This document shows positions 46,690-55,396 of a stretch of DNA of 64,000 nt, piece after piece. The notes below the pieces were generated by a model. It searched no databases. It saw only the letters and a program-made list of their open reading frames with translations, and had not been told where the DNA came from. The DNA lies in the NCBI RefSeq assembly GCF_016056305.1, contig NZ_JAECZC010000011.1, forward strand, positions 16,500-80,499, given 5' to 3'. Source of the DNA: Amazonocrinis nigriterrae CENA67 (GTDB taxonomy: Bacteria > Cyanobacteriota > Cyanobacteriia > Cyanobacteriales > Nostocaceae). Both the position numbers and the translations under genes were made by a program. Each line of letters begins with the position of its first letter. Position 1 is the first letter of the stretch.

Positions 46690-46937
46690 TCGTCATAAAT
46701 GCTTTGGCGACTGAAAGCTTCATCAGGAAGGCTTACATTGGTTTTAGGAAGCTGAGAAACCCACTGGCGGAACTCTTTAGCCCGTTCTACTGGGGTTTTA
46801 CTTTGCAAAAAAGGAGTAGATGGTTTGGCTTGCCTAGCTTGATACTCAATAAAGGCGATGAAATCAGCAATCTTGTGGAGTTGTTCCTCGTTGAGCTTAT
46901 CTAGTTCTCGCTTGAGGTTTTCTCGCAGCATAATCAA
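46686..46937 (-). CDS. Antitoxin partner of the PIN protein
   Basis: 83 residues. A helical N-terminus (LRENLKRELDKLNEEQLHKIADFIAFIEYQAR) is followed by a Pro/Ser-rich flexible linker and a helix (RAKEFRQWVSQLP) that probably binds the toxin. The start MIMLRENL could also be MLRENL. It overlaps the toxin start by 4 bp and lies first in the pair, the standard order. Confidence 0.82.
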   Translation of the reverse strand: MIMLRENLKRELDKLNEEQLHKIADFIAFIEYQARQAKPSTPFLQSKTPVERAKEFRQWVSQLPKTNVSLPDEAFSRQSIYDE

Positions 46938-47007
46938 TGGTTGTGCGACAGCAGTTTTCTTTTATCGTAACTTATATAAGCTGTCACGGATTTAAATCGC
47001 ACTCACC

Positions 47008-47145
47008 TCAAAGCTCAACTTGATAGCGATCGCGCTCAGAATCTATAATTGCTCCTGTATCAATTTGACCGTGATAAGGCTTGTGGGTGGCATATTCAGA
47101 TATAACTTTTCGTACAATCTCACGATATTTTGCTAGTTTATCCAT
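47008..47145 (-). pseudogene. xisI: xisI fragment (N-terminal)
   Basis: 45 codons beginning MDKLAKYREIVRKVISEYA and running to SERDRYQVEL-stop, matching the N-terminal part of XisI (about 110 residues). The rest of the protein is missing downstream. XisI is named for control of fdxN-element excision in heterocysts, but many copies occur in Nostocales with unknown roles. Confidence 0.8.
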
Positions 47146-47325
47146 TGCACAATCCTCACTTGTTGCTCATCAAAAACAATTAAACGGATTTGTATCCGAT
47201 TGAGGATTAACTGACCAAAGCGTTCTAAAAAGAAATTTTCATAGACTCGCTGGGGAATAGCTAGATAAAGTAAACGTTCTGATTCTAATTCTAATCGCTC
47301 ATAGTTATAGGCTAGGCAATGCCCA
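47133..47325 (-). pseudogene. xisH: xisH fragment (C-terminal)
   Basis: In frame: RLELESERLLYLAIPQRVYE, LERFGQLILNR, IRLIVFDEQQVRIVQWIN-stop, the C-terminal part of XisH, overlapping the xisI start as in intact pairs. The N-terminal half, including the catalytic region, is absent. With the xisI fragment this is a decayed xisH-xisI pair. Confidence 0.8.
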
Positions 47326-47397
47326 GCCTATTGATTACTAGAAATTCTCACACGTTCGCGATCGCCAAATTTTCCAGATTTCACAGATTGAACCAGT

Positions 47398-49086
47398 TTA
47401 TTTGACAACTCCCAAAACAGGTGCAATTTCAGACTTTGCCACAGTAGGAACAAATAATCCCTTGGCATAGATCTGGGGATTGCTTTGTGAGATGATACTG
47501 TAAGATTGGCGAACTTGAGCATTCACTGCCACAGTCTTGACATCATACATCTGCATAGCCACCTTCGGGTAGAAGCCGATACCAATAATTAGCACGATAA
47601 AACAAGCAGCAATAAACACTTCCCTCGGACTAGCATCTCTGTAGGCTGATTCGGTAGGTAAGAGACAGTCAGTACCAAAACAAACTGTTCCTTCGTCTTC
47701 TTGATTTTCTAAGCTTGCATTATTAATATCGCATACCAGCGCTGCACCCTTGCCATAAAATACCTGGCGCAACATGGAAAGTAAATAGATTGGTGTGAGG
47801 ATAACCCCCACTGCGGCGAGAAAAACTGTCACTGTGCAGAAAGTTGAACTATAAACATCGCTGGTTGTCACACCCAGGAATACTGAAAGTTCACCAACAA
47901 AGCCACTCATACCGGGAAGCGCCAAAGATGCCATTGCACCTATGGTAAACAATGCAAACACTTTGGGCATGGCTTGACCAATACCACCCATATCTTTCAT
48001 TAGCATTGTGTGGGTGCGATCGTAAGTAACCCCTGCCAAGAAGAACAACACTGAGGCAATCAAACCGTGGGAAATCATCTGCAACATAGCGCCATTGATT
48101 CCCAAATCAGTGAAGGATGCAATACCAAGCAGCACAAACCCCATGTGTGAAATCGACGAATAAGCCAAACGCCGCTTCATATTGGTCTGAGCAAAGGAGT
48201 TTAATGCACCATAGATAATGTTAACAACACCCAAAATGGTTAGAACCGGCGCAAAGTAAATGTGTGCATCGGGTAATATCTCCAAATTCAGGCGAATCAG
48301 CCCATAACCTCCCATTTTCAGCAAGACACCAGCCAGAATCATCGACACAGGAGAAGATGCTTCACCATGAGCATCAGGTAACCATGTGTGCATGGGGAAA
48401 ACTGCAAGCTTGACACCAAATGCAATCAGCAAACCAGCATAAAGCAGCAGTTGTAGACCAAGGGGGTACTCTTTCATGCCGAGGGCGGTGATATCAAATG
48501 TTATGTTACCGCCACCGTATAGTGCCATTGCCAGAGCTGCCACCAAAATAAATATAGAAGCTGCTGCCGTATACAGTAAGAATTTTGTTGCTGCATAGCG
48601 ACGCTTTTGTCCACCCCAAATGCAGACTAGTAGGTAGACGGGAATCAGCTCGACTTCCCACATTATGAAAAACAGTAGTAAGTCTTTGGCAACGAATACC
48701 CCCACCTGTGCAGAATACAGCACAAGCATCAGAAAATAAAACAGGCGGGGTCGGTGATCAACTTGCCAGGCGGAAAAAATTGACAGTGTGGTGACAAAGC
48801 CTGCTAGAAGCACAAGTGGAACTGAAAGTCCATCGACCGATACAGCCCAGTTCAGACCTAACTGAGGCATCCAGGCATAATTTTCCACGAGTTGGAAACT
48901 AGCACTGCTGACATCGTAATACTTCCAAAAGGCATAGCACATCAAAGCAAAGTCTGCGATACCTACACCAAGTGCATACCAACGCACGCGCTTGCCATCT
49001 TTATCAGGCAGCACAGGGATGAGCAAGGAAGCAATAAGTGGTAGCAAGACGATCGCGGTCAGCCAAGGGAATCGATCAGCTATCAT
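47398..49086 (-). CDS. ndhD: NAD(P)H dehydrogenase (NDH-1) subunit 4, NdhD
   Basis: 562 residues with about 14 membrane helices. Proton-channel hallmarks: [16 protein letters not shown] (conserved Glu), [21 protein letters not shown] (Lys and His) and [12 protein letters not shown]. The loop [32 protein letters not shown]-like region is typical of NdhD1 types. It pumps protons in thylakoid NDH-1 during respiration and cyclic electron flow. No ndhF neighbour; cyanobacteria carry several ndhD, so which complex it joins is uncertain. The xis remnant ends just downstream. Confidence 0.92.
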   Translation of the reverse strand: MIADRFPWLTAIVLLPLIASLLIPVLPDKDGKRVRWYALGVGIADFALMCYAFWKYYDVSSASFQLVENYAWMPQLGLNWAVSVDGLSVPLVLLAGFVTTLSIFSAWQVDHRPRLFYFLMLVLYSAQVGVFVAKDLLLFFIMWEVELIPVYLLVCIWGGQKRRYAATKFLLYTAAASIFILVAALAMALYGGGNITFDITALGMKEYPLGLQLLLYAGLLIAFGVKLAVFPMHTWLPDAHGEASSPVSMILAGVLLKMGGYGLIRLNLEILPDAHIYFAPVLTILGVVNIIYGALNSFAQTNMKRRLAYSSISHMGFVLLGIASFTDLGINGAMLQMISHGLIASVLFFLAGVTYDRTHTMLMKDMGGIGQAMPKVFALFTIGAMASLALPGMSGFVGELSVFLGVTTSDVYSSTFCTVTVFLAAVGVILTPIYLLSMLRQVFYGKGAALVCDINNASLENQEDEGTVCFGTDCLLPTESAYRDASPREVFIAACFIVLIIGIGFYPKVAMQMYDVKTVAVNAQVRQSYSIISQSNPQIYAKGLFVPTVAKSEIAPVLGVVK

Positions 49087-49356
49087 GTCAATAGGAAAAA
49101 ATGCTTAGTTTGGGAATAATGTCATATTACTAAACTTTGTAACAATTTCTTCATAAGACTTTTCCCCATCTATGGATAGATGCAAGATTTATAAATGCTT
49201 CTAAGCTGAGATAATTTTAGATTTTAAATTTTAGATTTTGGATTCAAGCCTAAACCTGAAATCAAAAAGGGTTTTGCAGCCATCGCGGTTTCAACTATGG
49301 AACAAATCCAAAATTGTCAATCTAACATCAAAAATCACTTGACAAACCATCAAAAT

Positions 49357-50325
49357 ATGACTGTCCCAGTGATTATAGATACAGACGGTGGTGTTGATGA
49401 TGCCTTGGCATTAATTATGGCGTTGAACTCGCCGCAATTGGATATTAAAGCAATTACCGTTGTCGCTGGTAATATCAATGTAGAACAAGCAACTAACAAT
49501 GTATTGCGGGTATTGAGTATTGTCCAACCGCATACCTGGCCTATTGTTGCTAAAGGCTGTGAAAAACCTCTAGTTAAACCTTTGTTCAATGCGGCGGGGA
49601 TTCATGGTGCAGATGGGCTAGGTGAATTAGATCGCTTTGTACAAGCTGATGGTACACCCCGCTATCCTCAACTTAATATTGAACCATCTACAGACAATGC
49701 TATTGATGTGATTCTCAAAGCAGCCCAAGAGTACGGCGATAGGCTGTTGATTGTGACTTTAGGGCCATTAACCAATCTAGCAACAGCAATTCAACAAGAT
49801 GCCGCAATCATGAAACAAATAGGGCGGATAGTGATTATGGGTGGGGCTGTCACCGTACCTGGAAATATTACACCAGCGGCTGAATTTAACTTTTTTGTAG
49901 ATCCTGATGCGGCTCAAGTTGTTATGGAATCAGGAATTGCTTTAACGTTAGTAGGTTTGGATGTAGCGATGAAAGCTCCCCTTCCACGCCAATTGGTGGA
50001 AGATAATTTACAGCGTCGTCCTGACAAAGTTACCCAGTTTATCGCCGATTGTACCGAAATTTATATGGCTTTTTATCGCGATTATGAAGGCTTTTACGGC
50101 TGTTATTTACACGATCCTTTGGCAATGGCTGTGGCTATCGATCCGAGTCTGGTAACTACTGAATCACTTTATGTAATGGTGGAAACTAAAGGACGATTTA
50201 CCACTGGCTTATCTCTAGCTGATCGCCGCGATCGCCGAGATCATCAAAATAATCCACCTAATGCAGAAGTTTGTTTAGATGTTGATACCCAACGGTTTTT
50301 AAAGCTGTTTGCTCAACTTGTATGA
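49357..50325 (+). CDS. Inosine-uridine-type nucleoside hydrolase
   Basis: 322 residues. Family signature DTDGGVDDALAL at the N-terminus gives the calcium-binding Asp residues; AEFNFFVDPDAAQVV and the C-terminal HDPLAMAVAIDP complete the site. It splits ribonucleosides into base and ribose. The ATG giving MTVPVIIDTDGG is favoured; an upstream in-frame ATG adds 20 residues without similarity. Convergent with thrS. Confidence 0.92.
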   Translation: MTVPVIIDTDGGVDDALALIMALNSPQLDIKAITVVAGNINVEQATNNVLRVLSIVQPHTWPIVAKGCEKPLVKPLFNAAGIHGADGLGELDRFVQADGTPRYPQLNIEPSTDNAIDVILKAAQEYGDRLLIVTLGPLTNLATAIQQDAAIMKQIGRIVIMGGAVTVPGNITPAAEFNFFVDPDAAQVVMESGIALTLVGLDVAMKAPLPRQLVEDNLQRRPDKVTQFIADCTEIYMAFYRDYEGFYGCYLHDPLAMAVAIDPSLVTTESLYVMVETKGRFTTGLSLADRRDRRDHQNNPPNAEVCLDVDTQRFLKLFAQLV

Positions 50326-50341
50326 CATGTTCCCATGGTGT

Positions 50342-50371
50342 GTAGGGTGGGCAAATGTTTGCTCACCCTAC
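50342..50371. terminator. Shared terminator between nucleoside hydrolase and thrS
   Basis: GTAGGGTG-G-GCAAA / TTTGC-T-CACCCTAC: a 30-bp palindrome broken by one G/T pair, between two converging genes, so it can serve both. Confidence 0.75.
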
Positions 50372-50377
50372 TTCTAA

Positions 50378-52264
50378 CTAGAAGTTCTCGAACTTAGCGA
50401 TCGCATTCTGCAACTTCTCCACCACTTCATCCACAGAGATAGCACCCAATTCCCCAGAAGCACGGGTACGAATACTCAAGGTGTTGGTTTCTACTTCTTT
50501 GGCTCCTACCACTGCCATTACTGGTATTTTATCCTTCTCGGCGTTGCGGATGAGTTTACCCAAGCGATCGCCACTGGTATCCACCTCTGCACGAATACCC
50601 AATGCCTGCATCTTTGCTACTACATCTTTTGTAAAGTCTAACTGTGCTTCACCCACTGGCAGCAATCTCGCTTGTACTGGTGCTAACCACAAGGGAAAAT
50701 CACCCGCATATTCTTCAATTAGGATGCCAATCAATCGTTCCAGCGAACCAAAAGGTGCGCGGTGAATCATCACTGGACGTTTGCGAGAACCATCTTCAGC
50801 AACATATTCCAAATCAAAGCGTTCTGGCAAGTTGTAATCTACCTGGACGGTACCCAATTGCCATTCCCGTTCTAAAGCATCACTAAAGATAAAGTCGAGT
50901 TTGGGGCCATAAAAAGCTGCTTCCCCAATTCCCTCAAAGTGTTCCATCCCCAGTTGTTCAACAGCACGGCGAATCGCACCTTCGGCTTTGTCCCAAACTT
51001 CATCGGAACCAATATACTTATCACTCGCTGGATCGCGGAAACTAAGTCTAGCTTTAAAGTTCTTCAGTTGCAGTTTATTAAACACTGATAAAATCAAATC
51101 CACTACACTGAGAAACTCGCTGTCTAGCTGTTCTGGGGTAACGAACAAGTGGGAATCATCAACGGTAAAACCACGCACCCGCGTTAAACCGCCTAATTCT
51201 CCTGATTGTTCATAGCGATAAACAGTACCGAATTCTGCCAAGCGCATCGGTAATTCTCGATAAGAGCGCAACTCGCTCTTATATATTTGGATATGGAAAG
51301 GGCAATTCATTGGCTTCATGACAAAGCCCTGTTCTTGCGCGGCGGCTTCCTCATCATCTGCCATCAGGGGAAACATATCTTCTTTATATTTTTGCCAGTG
51401 TCCAGAGGTTTTAAATAAATCTACTCTGGCAATGTGGGGTGTCACCACAGGCAAATAACCCCGTTTTAATTGCTCCTGTTTGAGGAAGTCTTCTAAAAGA
51501 CTCCGCAACAAAGTTCCTTTGGGCGTCCACAAGGGTAAACCAGGCCCCACTAAGTCAGAAAATATAAATAATCCCAGTTCTTTACCGAGTTTACGATGAT
51601 CGCGCCGCAATGCTTCTTCTTTGCGCCGCTTGTACTCAGCTAATTGTTCTGGAATTTCCCAAGCAGTAGCGTAAATCCGTTGTAGTTGAGCTTTGGTTTC
51701 ATCCCCACGCCAATAAGCGCCAGCAACAGTTTCTAGTTCGATGGCTTTGGGGTTTAATTCGCTGGTGTTTTCCACATGGGGGCCAGCACACAAATCCCAC
51801 CATTCATTCCCCAGGTGGTAAATGGTGATTGGTTCTTCTTTAATGTCTGCCAGGATTTCTAACTTGTAAGGTTCTTTTATCTTCTCAATCCGGCTTTGCG
51901 CTTCTTCGCGGCTGACTTCTTCTCGAATCACTGGCAGCTTGCGATTGATAATCTTTACCATCTCTTTATAGATGGCTTTGAGATCCTTGTCGCTAAATGG
52001 TTCTGGATTGTCAAAGTCATAATAAAAACCATTTTCAATCCAAGGGCCGATTGTGACTTGCGCTTTAGGAAACAACTTTTGTACTGCCATAGCCATCACA
52101 TGGGAAGCTGTATGGCGAATTTTTTTTAACTTTTCCGACTCGCTGGTACGCGGTAAATACATTTTTTCAGGTTGTTCTGATCCGAAGCTTTGATCAGCGG
52201 GAGTCACCGCTGGAACTTCTCTGTGATTGGGAGCTTGATTAGGCGACATCGGTTGCTGAACCAT
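50378..52264 (-). CDS. thrS: Threonyl-tRNA synthetase
   Basis: 628 residues. Starts with a Pro/Gln-rich segment and goes directly to the editing domain (RHTASHVMAMAVQKLFPKA, HNxxH-type HTASH), lacking the TGS domain of E. coli ThrS. Class II core: motif 2 GTVYRYEQSGELGGLTRVRGFTVDDSH region, zinc ligands Cys in MNCPFH and His residues, motif 3 HRAPFGSLERLIG, then the anticodon domain. Charges tRNA-Thr. Anabaena has two ThrRS forms, one under zinc-dependent Zur control; I see no Zur box here. Confidence 0.93.
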   Translation of the reverse strand: MVQQPMSPNQAPNHREVPAVTPADQSFGSEQPEKMYLPRTSESEKLKKIRHTASHVMAMAVQKLFPKAQVTIGPWIENGFYYDFDNPEPFSDKDLKAIYKEMVKIINRKLPVIREEVSREEAQSRIEKIKEPYKLEILADIKEEPITIYHLGNEWWDLCAGPHVENTSELNPKAIELETVAGAYWRGDETKAQLQRIYATAWEIPEQLAEYKRRKEEALRRDHRKLGKELGLFIFSDLVGPGLPLWTPKGTLLRSLLEDFLKQEQLKRGYLPVVTPHIARVDLFKTSGHWQKYKEDMFPLMADDEEAAAQEQGFVMKPMNCPFHIQIYKSELRSYRELPMRLAEFGTVYRYEQSGELGGLTRVRGFTVDDSHLFVTPEQLDSEFLSVVDLILSVFNKLQLKNFKARLSFRDPASDKYIGSDEVWDKAEGAIRRAVEQLGMEHFEGIGEAAFYGPKLDFIFSDALEREWQLGTVQVDYNLPERFDLEYVAEDGSRKRPVMIHRAPFGSLERLIGILIEEYAGDFPLWLAPVQARLLPVGEAQLDFTKDVVAKMQALGIRAEVDTSGDRLGKLIRNAEKDKIPVMAVVGAKEVETNTLSIRTRASGELGAISVDEVVEKLQNAIAKFENF

Positions 52265-52774
52265 TAGCGAAGTGATTGCAAAAGTAATTTATCAGTTGGA
52301 GTTCTCAAAAATCTACTCAAATATAGCAAGGTGTTATGATGTGTAGATTTCTTACTTCAAATATAACGACTGTGAAGTAACTCAACTTGCCTGCGGCTGA
52401 AGTATTTGCTCTGCAAATTCAGCTAGAACAAAGACGATCTGATTCCTCTTTTAAGTTTCCCGCCTCATTCGCCGTTGCCACAGTCGAAGTAGAAGAACAA
52501 ACACGACAATAGCTTAGTGATTTCTGACACAGGCTGAAATTTAATGCAAAATCTGAATATTTGTCAAATTACATTTCTATGCAAAGCTCTGCTTATATCG
52601 CTAGATGCCGTCTCTACAGAAGATAGACGAAAAATACTCACGTAATTACTAAAATATAAGTAGTTATTAATACTTATATTTCATGAAGTCTATCTAAAGA
52701 GAGAATAAATAAAATGTTAAGAAATGTAAAATACGTTAATATTAACTAAGAAAATTAAAATTAACTTCTCATTT
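52265..52774. other. Intergenic with one small open frame
   Basis: AT-rich. A 41-codon open frame from TTG (52387-52512) reads a plausible peptide (AAEVFALQIQLEQRRSD) but has no ribosome-binding site; it may be a gene relic. GTTAATATTAAC (52736-52747) is a perfect 12-bp palindrome 27 bp before the DUF2605 start. Confidence 0.45.
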
Positions 52775-53095
52775 ATGCGAGACTCAAATTTACCAGGGCC
52801 AGATTTGCTGAAAACGGTTTTAGAACCTCTGCTAGAGGATTTTCAGTATTGGTTTACGCGATCGCGTGAGTTTCTGGAAACAGAGCAACTCTCATTTATG
52901 AGTCAACAAGAGCAATCTGATTTACTAGGGCGGATCAAGCAAGCACAAGAGGAACTAAATACTGCAAAGATGCTGTTTGCTGCAACTGGGGGACAAGTAG
53001 GAATTGATATGGCAACATTAATGCCTTGGCATCACTTGGTAAAGGAATGTTGGAGTGTAGCAATACGCTTCCGTTCTCAGCAGACAGATGGGTAA
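52775..53095 (+). CDS. DUF2605 domain protein
   Basis: 106 residues, soluble and helical: LPGPDLLKTVLEPLLEDFQYWF, a central coiled stretch (QSDLLGRIKQAQEELNTAKML), and MATLMPWHHLVKECWSVAIR. DUF2605 is confined to cyanobacteria, function unknown, and usually lies next to DUF2973, as here. Confidence 0.87.
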   Translation: MRDSNLPGPDLLKTVLEPLLEDFQYWFTRSREFLETEQLSFMSQQEQSDLLGRIKQAQEELNTAKMLFAATGGQVGIDMATLMPWHHLVKECWSVAIRFRSQQTDG

Positions 53096-53342
53096 TTGCA
53101 AAATAAGAGAAAATTTTTCTTGAGAGTATAGAATCCTTAACATTATTTTTATTAACAAATAATGTATCCTATGCTACCGTAATTTGAATGACGATTAAAA
53201 AATTTGCACAAAATTTGCACAAAATAATACACACAAGCGCTAAGTGCGCCAAATATCTACACTTGCCCGAAGTCACAGAATCTGCAAAACAAAACGTTAC
53301 AGTATAAGTTTTTAAAATTTGCTGCCTCTGGAGGAAAACCCA

Positions 53343-53672
53343 ATGTTACACCTACTTTACATTCTTGCTTTTACTATTCTTGCCTTTATAGCCGTTGCCA
53401 ACTTAATTCGCAACTTGATCATGTTTAGTTTTGATCGAGAGCGGCCCTATCCGCCACAGTCTTCGCCGATGGGCAATCAGGGCAACTTCGGTTATCTCTC
53501 ATCAAAAAAACAGTTCGTACCACATCCAGAATTGTTGGATAGTGCAGGTAACTTAATTAAAGAACCGCTGTTGGTGATGCGTTCAATCAACGTTGAAGAT
53601 GCCCGTCAACACTTAGATGCTCTTTATGAAGCTTCTCCAGGGCATAAGAGTGAAAATTCGGAAGAAGCGTAA
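53343..53672 (+). CDS. DUF2973 domain protein
   Basis: 109 residues from ATG preceded by GGAGG at ideal distance. One N-terminal helix (LLYILAFTILAFIAVANLI) then a conserved cytoplasmic region with PHPELLDSAGNLIKEPLLVM and an acidic tail. Membrane-anchored, function unknown; pairs with DUF2605. A terminator stem AGGTGCAA / TTGCACCT follows (53685-53704). Confidence 0.87.
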   Translation: MLHLLYILAFTILAFIAVANLIRNLIMFSFDRERPYPPQSSPMGNQGNFGYLSSKKQFVPHPELLDSAGNLIKEPLLVMRSINVEDARQHLDALYEASPGHKSENSEEA

Positions 53673-54178
53673 AAAAATTAGCCAAGGTGCAAAACCTTGC
53701 ACCTATACAAAAGTGATGAGTTAAGAGTTAATAATTGCCGCAACCCCAGTGAGGTGTGCAGATGCTAGCGGCGAGTCAACAGACATCGCTGCTTTTAACT
53801 GTATGGATAGTAGCAAACTTTTGCAGCACAAGCAGCAATTATTGATCAGTTTTTCTCAGCCAATTGGACTGCCGATATCATAAGCTAAAACATATCTAAA
53901 TTGCATGATCACTCGTAGTGGTTGTTCTTTGTCATTAGTCCAAAGTCCTTTATAAATACTTTTGACTAATGACTAATGACAGTCTTCAAAGCGTGATTGT
54001 GCAACTTGGACACACATTAACTTAACACCCATAAATAGGGAAATCGCCTTGTTCAATCTATCAAAATACTGAATTTAAATAACAACTTTTGATAAAACAA
54101 CCTCTATCTGAAGGACGTTATAGCCGCTCAGCCAAACGTAGTAAAAATAGAATGCTAAATCTCATTGAGATGTATTCT
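53673..54178. other. Intergenic, terminator and ACTAATGAC repeats
   Basis: Hairpin after DUF2973 (53685-53704). GTCATTAGT (about 53930) pairs with ACTAATGAC (about 53970). No gene; the in-frame extension upstream of the next gene looks non-coding. Confidence 0.5.
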
Positions 54179-54625
54179 ATGAAACTAAATTACTTTATGA
54201 AAGGGCTTTCCACTGTAGGACGTTGGATAGCTACAACTCTATTTTGTGTATTAGCGATCGCATTTGTTTGGCAAGGTGGGTTTTTCTCCAGCACCACAGC
54301 AATGGCTGATAGTAGTGTAAACTTGATTGCATCGGCAGACGCAGGCGATCGCGTCCAAAATAAAGTTAGTAATGATGCTAGACGGGCCAAGAACTTCATT
54401 GAAGACACTAAAGAAAAGGTAGAGCGGACTGCAAACAAAAATGCTAGTAAAGTAGACCAAGCAACCGACAATGGTAGTTTATTCGAGCGCAAAGCCAAGA
54501 AAGATAGAGCTACAATTGAGAAAAGAGCAGAGGAAGATGCAGCGCGGACTGAAAAAGCAGTAGACAATACAAAGAATGCTGTTGAACGCACTGTTGACAA
54601 CATCAAGAATGCTTTTGGCAACTAG
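54179..54625 (+). CDS. Secreted LEA-like helical protein
   Basis: 148 residues from the ATG giving MKLNYFMKGLSTVGRW. Signal peptide with hydrophobic core TLFCVLAIAFVWQGGFF and likely cleavage after TTAMA. The mature part is almost all Lys, Arg, Glu, Asp, Ala and Asn in a quasi-11-residue pattern (DTKEKVERTANKNASK, EEDAARTEKAVDN, NTKNAVERTVDN), like group 3 LEA or apolipoprotein-type amphipathic helices. A protective or membrane-coating role outside the cytoplasm is inferred. No enzymatic motif. Confidence 0.65.
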   Translation: MKLNYFMKGLSTVGRWIATTLFCVLAIAFVWQGGFFSSTTAMADSSVNLIASADAGDRVQNKVSNDARRAKNFIEDTKEKVERTANKNASKVDQATDNGSLFERKAKKDRATIEKRAEEDAARTEKAVDNTKNAVERTVDNIKNAFGN

Positions 54626-54870
54626 ACAATAAAAGCGGCTAATGCCAAGTGTGAGCAAATATAGGCTCAGCTGCAAGAATTGAAAGCAACAGCAAAAATG
54701 TGTAGGAAGAAATCAAGCCAGGCTAACAAAATGCTTGGCTTGATTTACAGCAGATATCAATTGATCGATTTGACTATTGTGTAAACTTTGTGAATAGACA
54801 CCAGTCGAGCAAGTGGGGAGCAATCAATGTTAGCTTTAAGAAAAAAGCGTTGTATAGAGAGTAGTACACT

Positions 54871-55101
54871 ATGTCATCGGCAGCCATTACCACTGTAATC
54901 AAAATGATGGAATCCTTGCCTATTGATGTACAGGAAAAGATTGTAGACCACCTGCGCGATTACATCGACGACTTGCAAGATGAAATTCGCTGGAATGAAT
55001 CTTTCCAACGAACACAACAGAAACTTATCGCTGCTGCAAGACGTGCCAAACAAGAAATTGCTGAGGGGCAAGCGACTACACTAGACTATGACCAGTTATG
55101 A
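54871..55101 (+). CDS. Antitoxin-like protein
   Basis: 76 residues, helical: ITTVIKMMESLPIDVQEKIVDHLRDYIDDL, RWNESFQRTQQKL, then KQEIAEGQATTLDYDQL. The last part resembles antitoxins that wrap RelE/ParE toxins. It overlaps the toxin start by four bases (ATGA). Confidence 0.8.
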   Translation: MSSAAITTVIKMMESLPIDVQEKIVDHLRDYIDDLQDEIRWNESFQRTQQKLIAAARRAKQEIAEGQATTLDYDQL

Positions 55102-55361
55102 AGTCTGCTGTTCTTCCTTCCTTTTGGACAGAGTATCGACGGTTGAACAGTGATATTAGGCAGAGTGCTAGGAAAGCTTACCATCTATGGGCAAAGAATC
55201 CATTTCACCCTTCTTTACACTTCAAGTGCATTAACAGTCAAGAAGGAATTTGGTCTGTGAGAGTAACGCTAGATTTTCGCGCACTGGGAGTATTAGAAGG
55301 TGACACAGTTACATGGTTTTGGATTGGAAGTCACGACAATTATGAGCGGTTTTTCTCATAA
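55098..55361 (+). CDS. RelE/ParE-type toxin
   Basis: 87 residues with the compact RelE/ParE fold: AYHLWAKNPFHPSLHFKCIN, WSVRVTLDFRALGVLEGD and WFWIGSHDNYERFF, the last a typical toxin end. Family members cut mRNA on ribosomes or inhibit gyrase. It is coupled to the upstream antitoxin. Confidence 0.82.
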   Translation: MKSAVLPSFWTEYRRLNSDIRQSARKAYHLWAKNPFHPSLHFKCINSQEGIWSVRVTLDFRALGVLEGDTVTWFWIGSHDNYERFFS

Positions 55362-55387
55362 AGGGAGTAGATAATTTACTACTCCCT
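55362..55387. terminator. Bidirectional terminator candidate
   Basis: AGGGAGTAG / CTACTCCCT, 9-bp arms, between the converging toxin and debranching-enzyme genes. Confidence 0.65.
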
Positions 55388-55396
55388 ACCGACTCT

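Noticed and set aside
52387-52512. 41-codon open frame with protein-like composition
   Set aside because: Too short and lacking a start signal to support as a gene; mentioned only within the gap entry.
50378-52774. T-box or Zur control of thrS
   Set aside because: No T-box core or zinc-box palindrome was seen in the upstream 500 bases.
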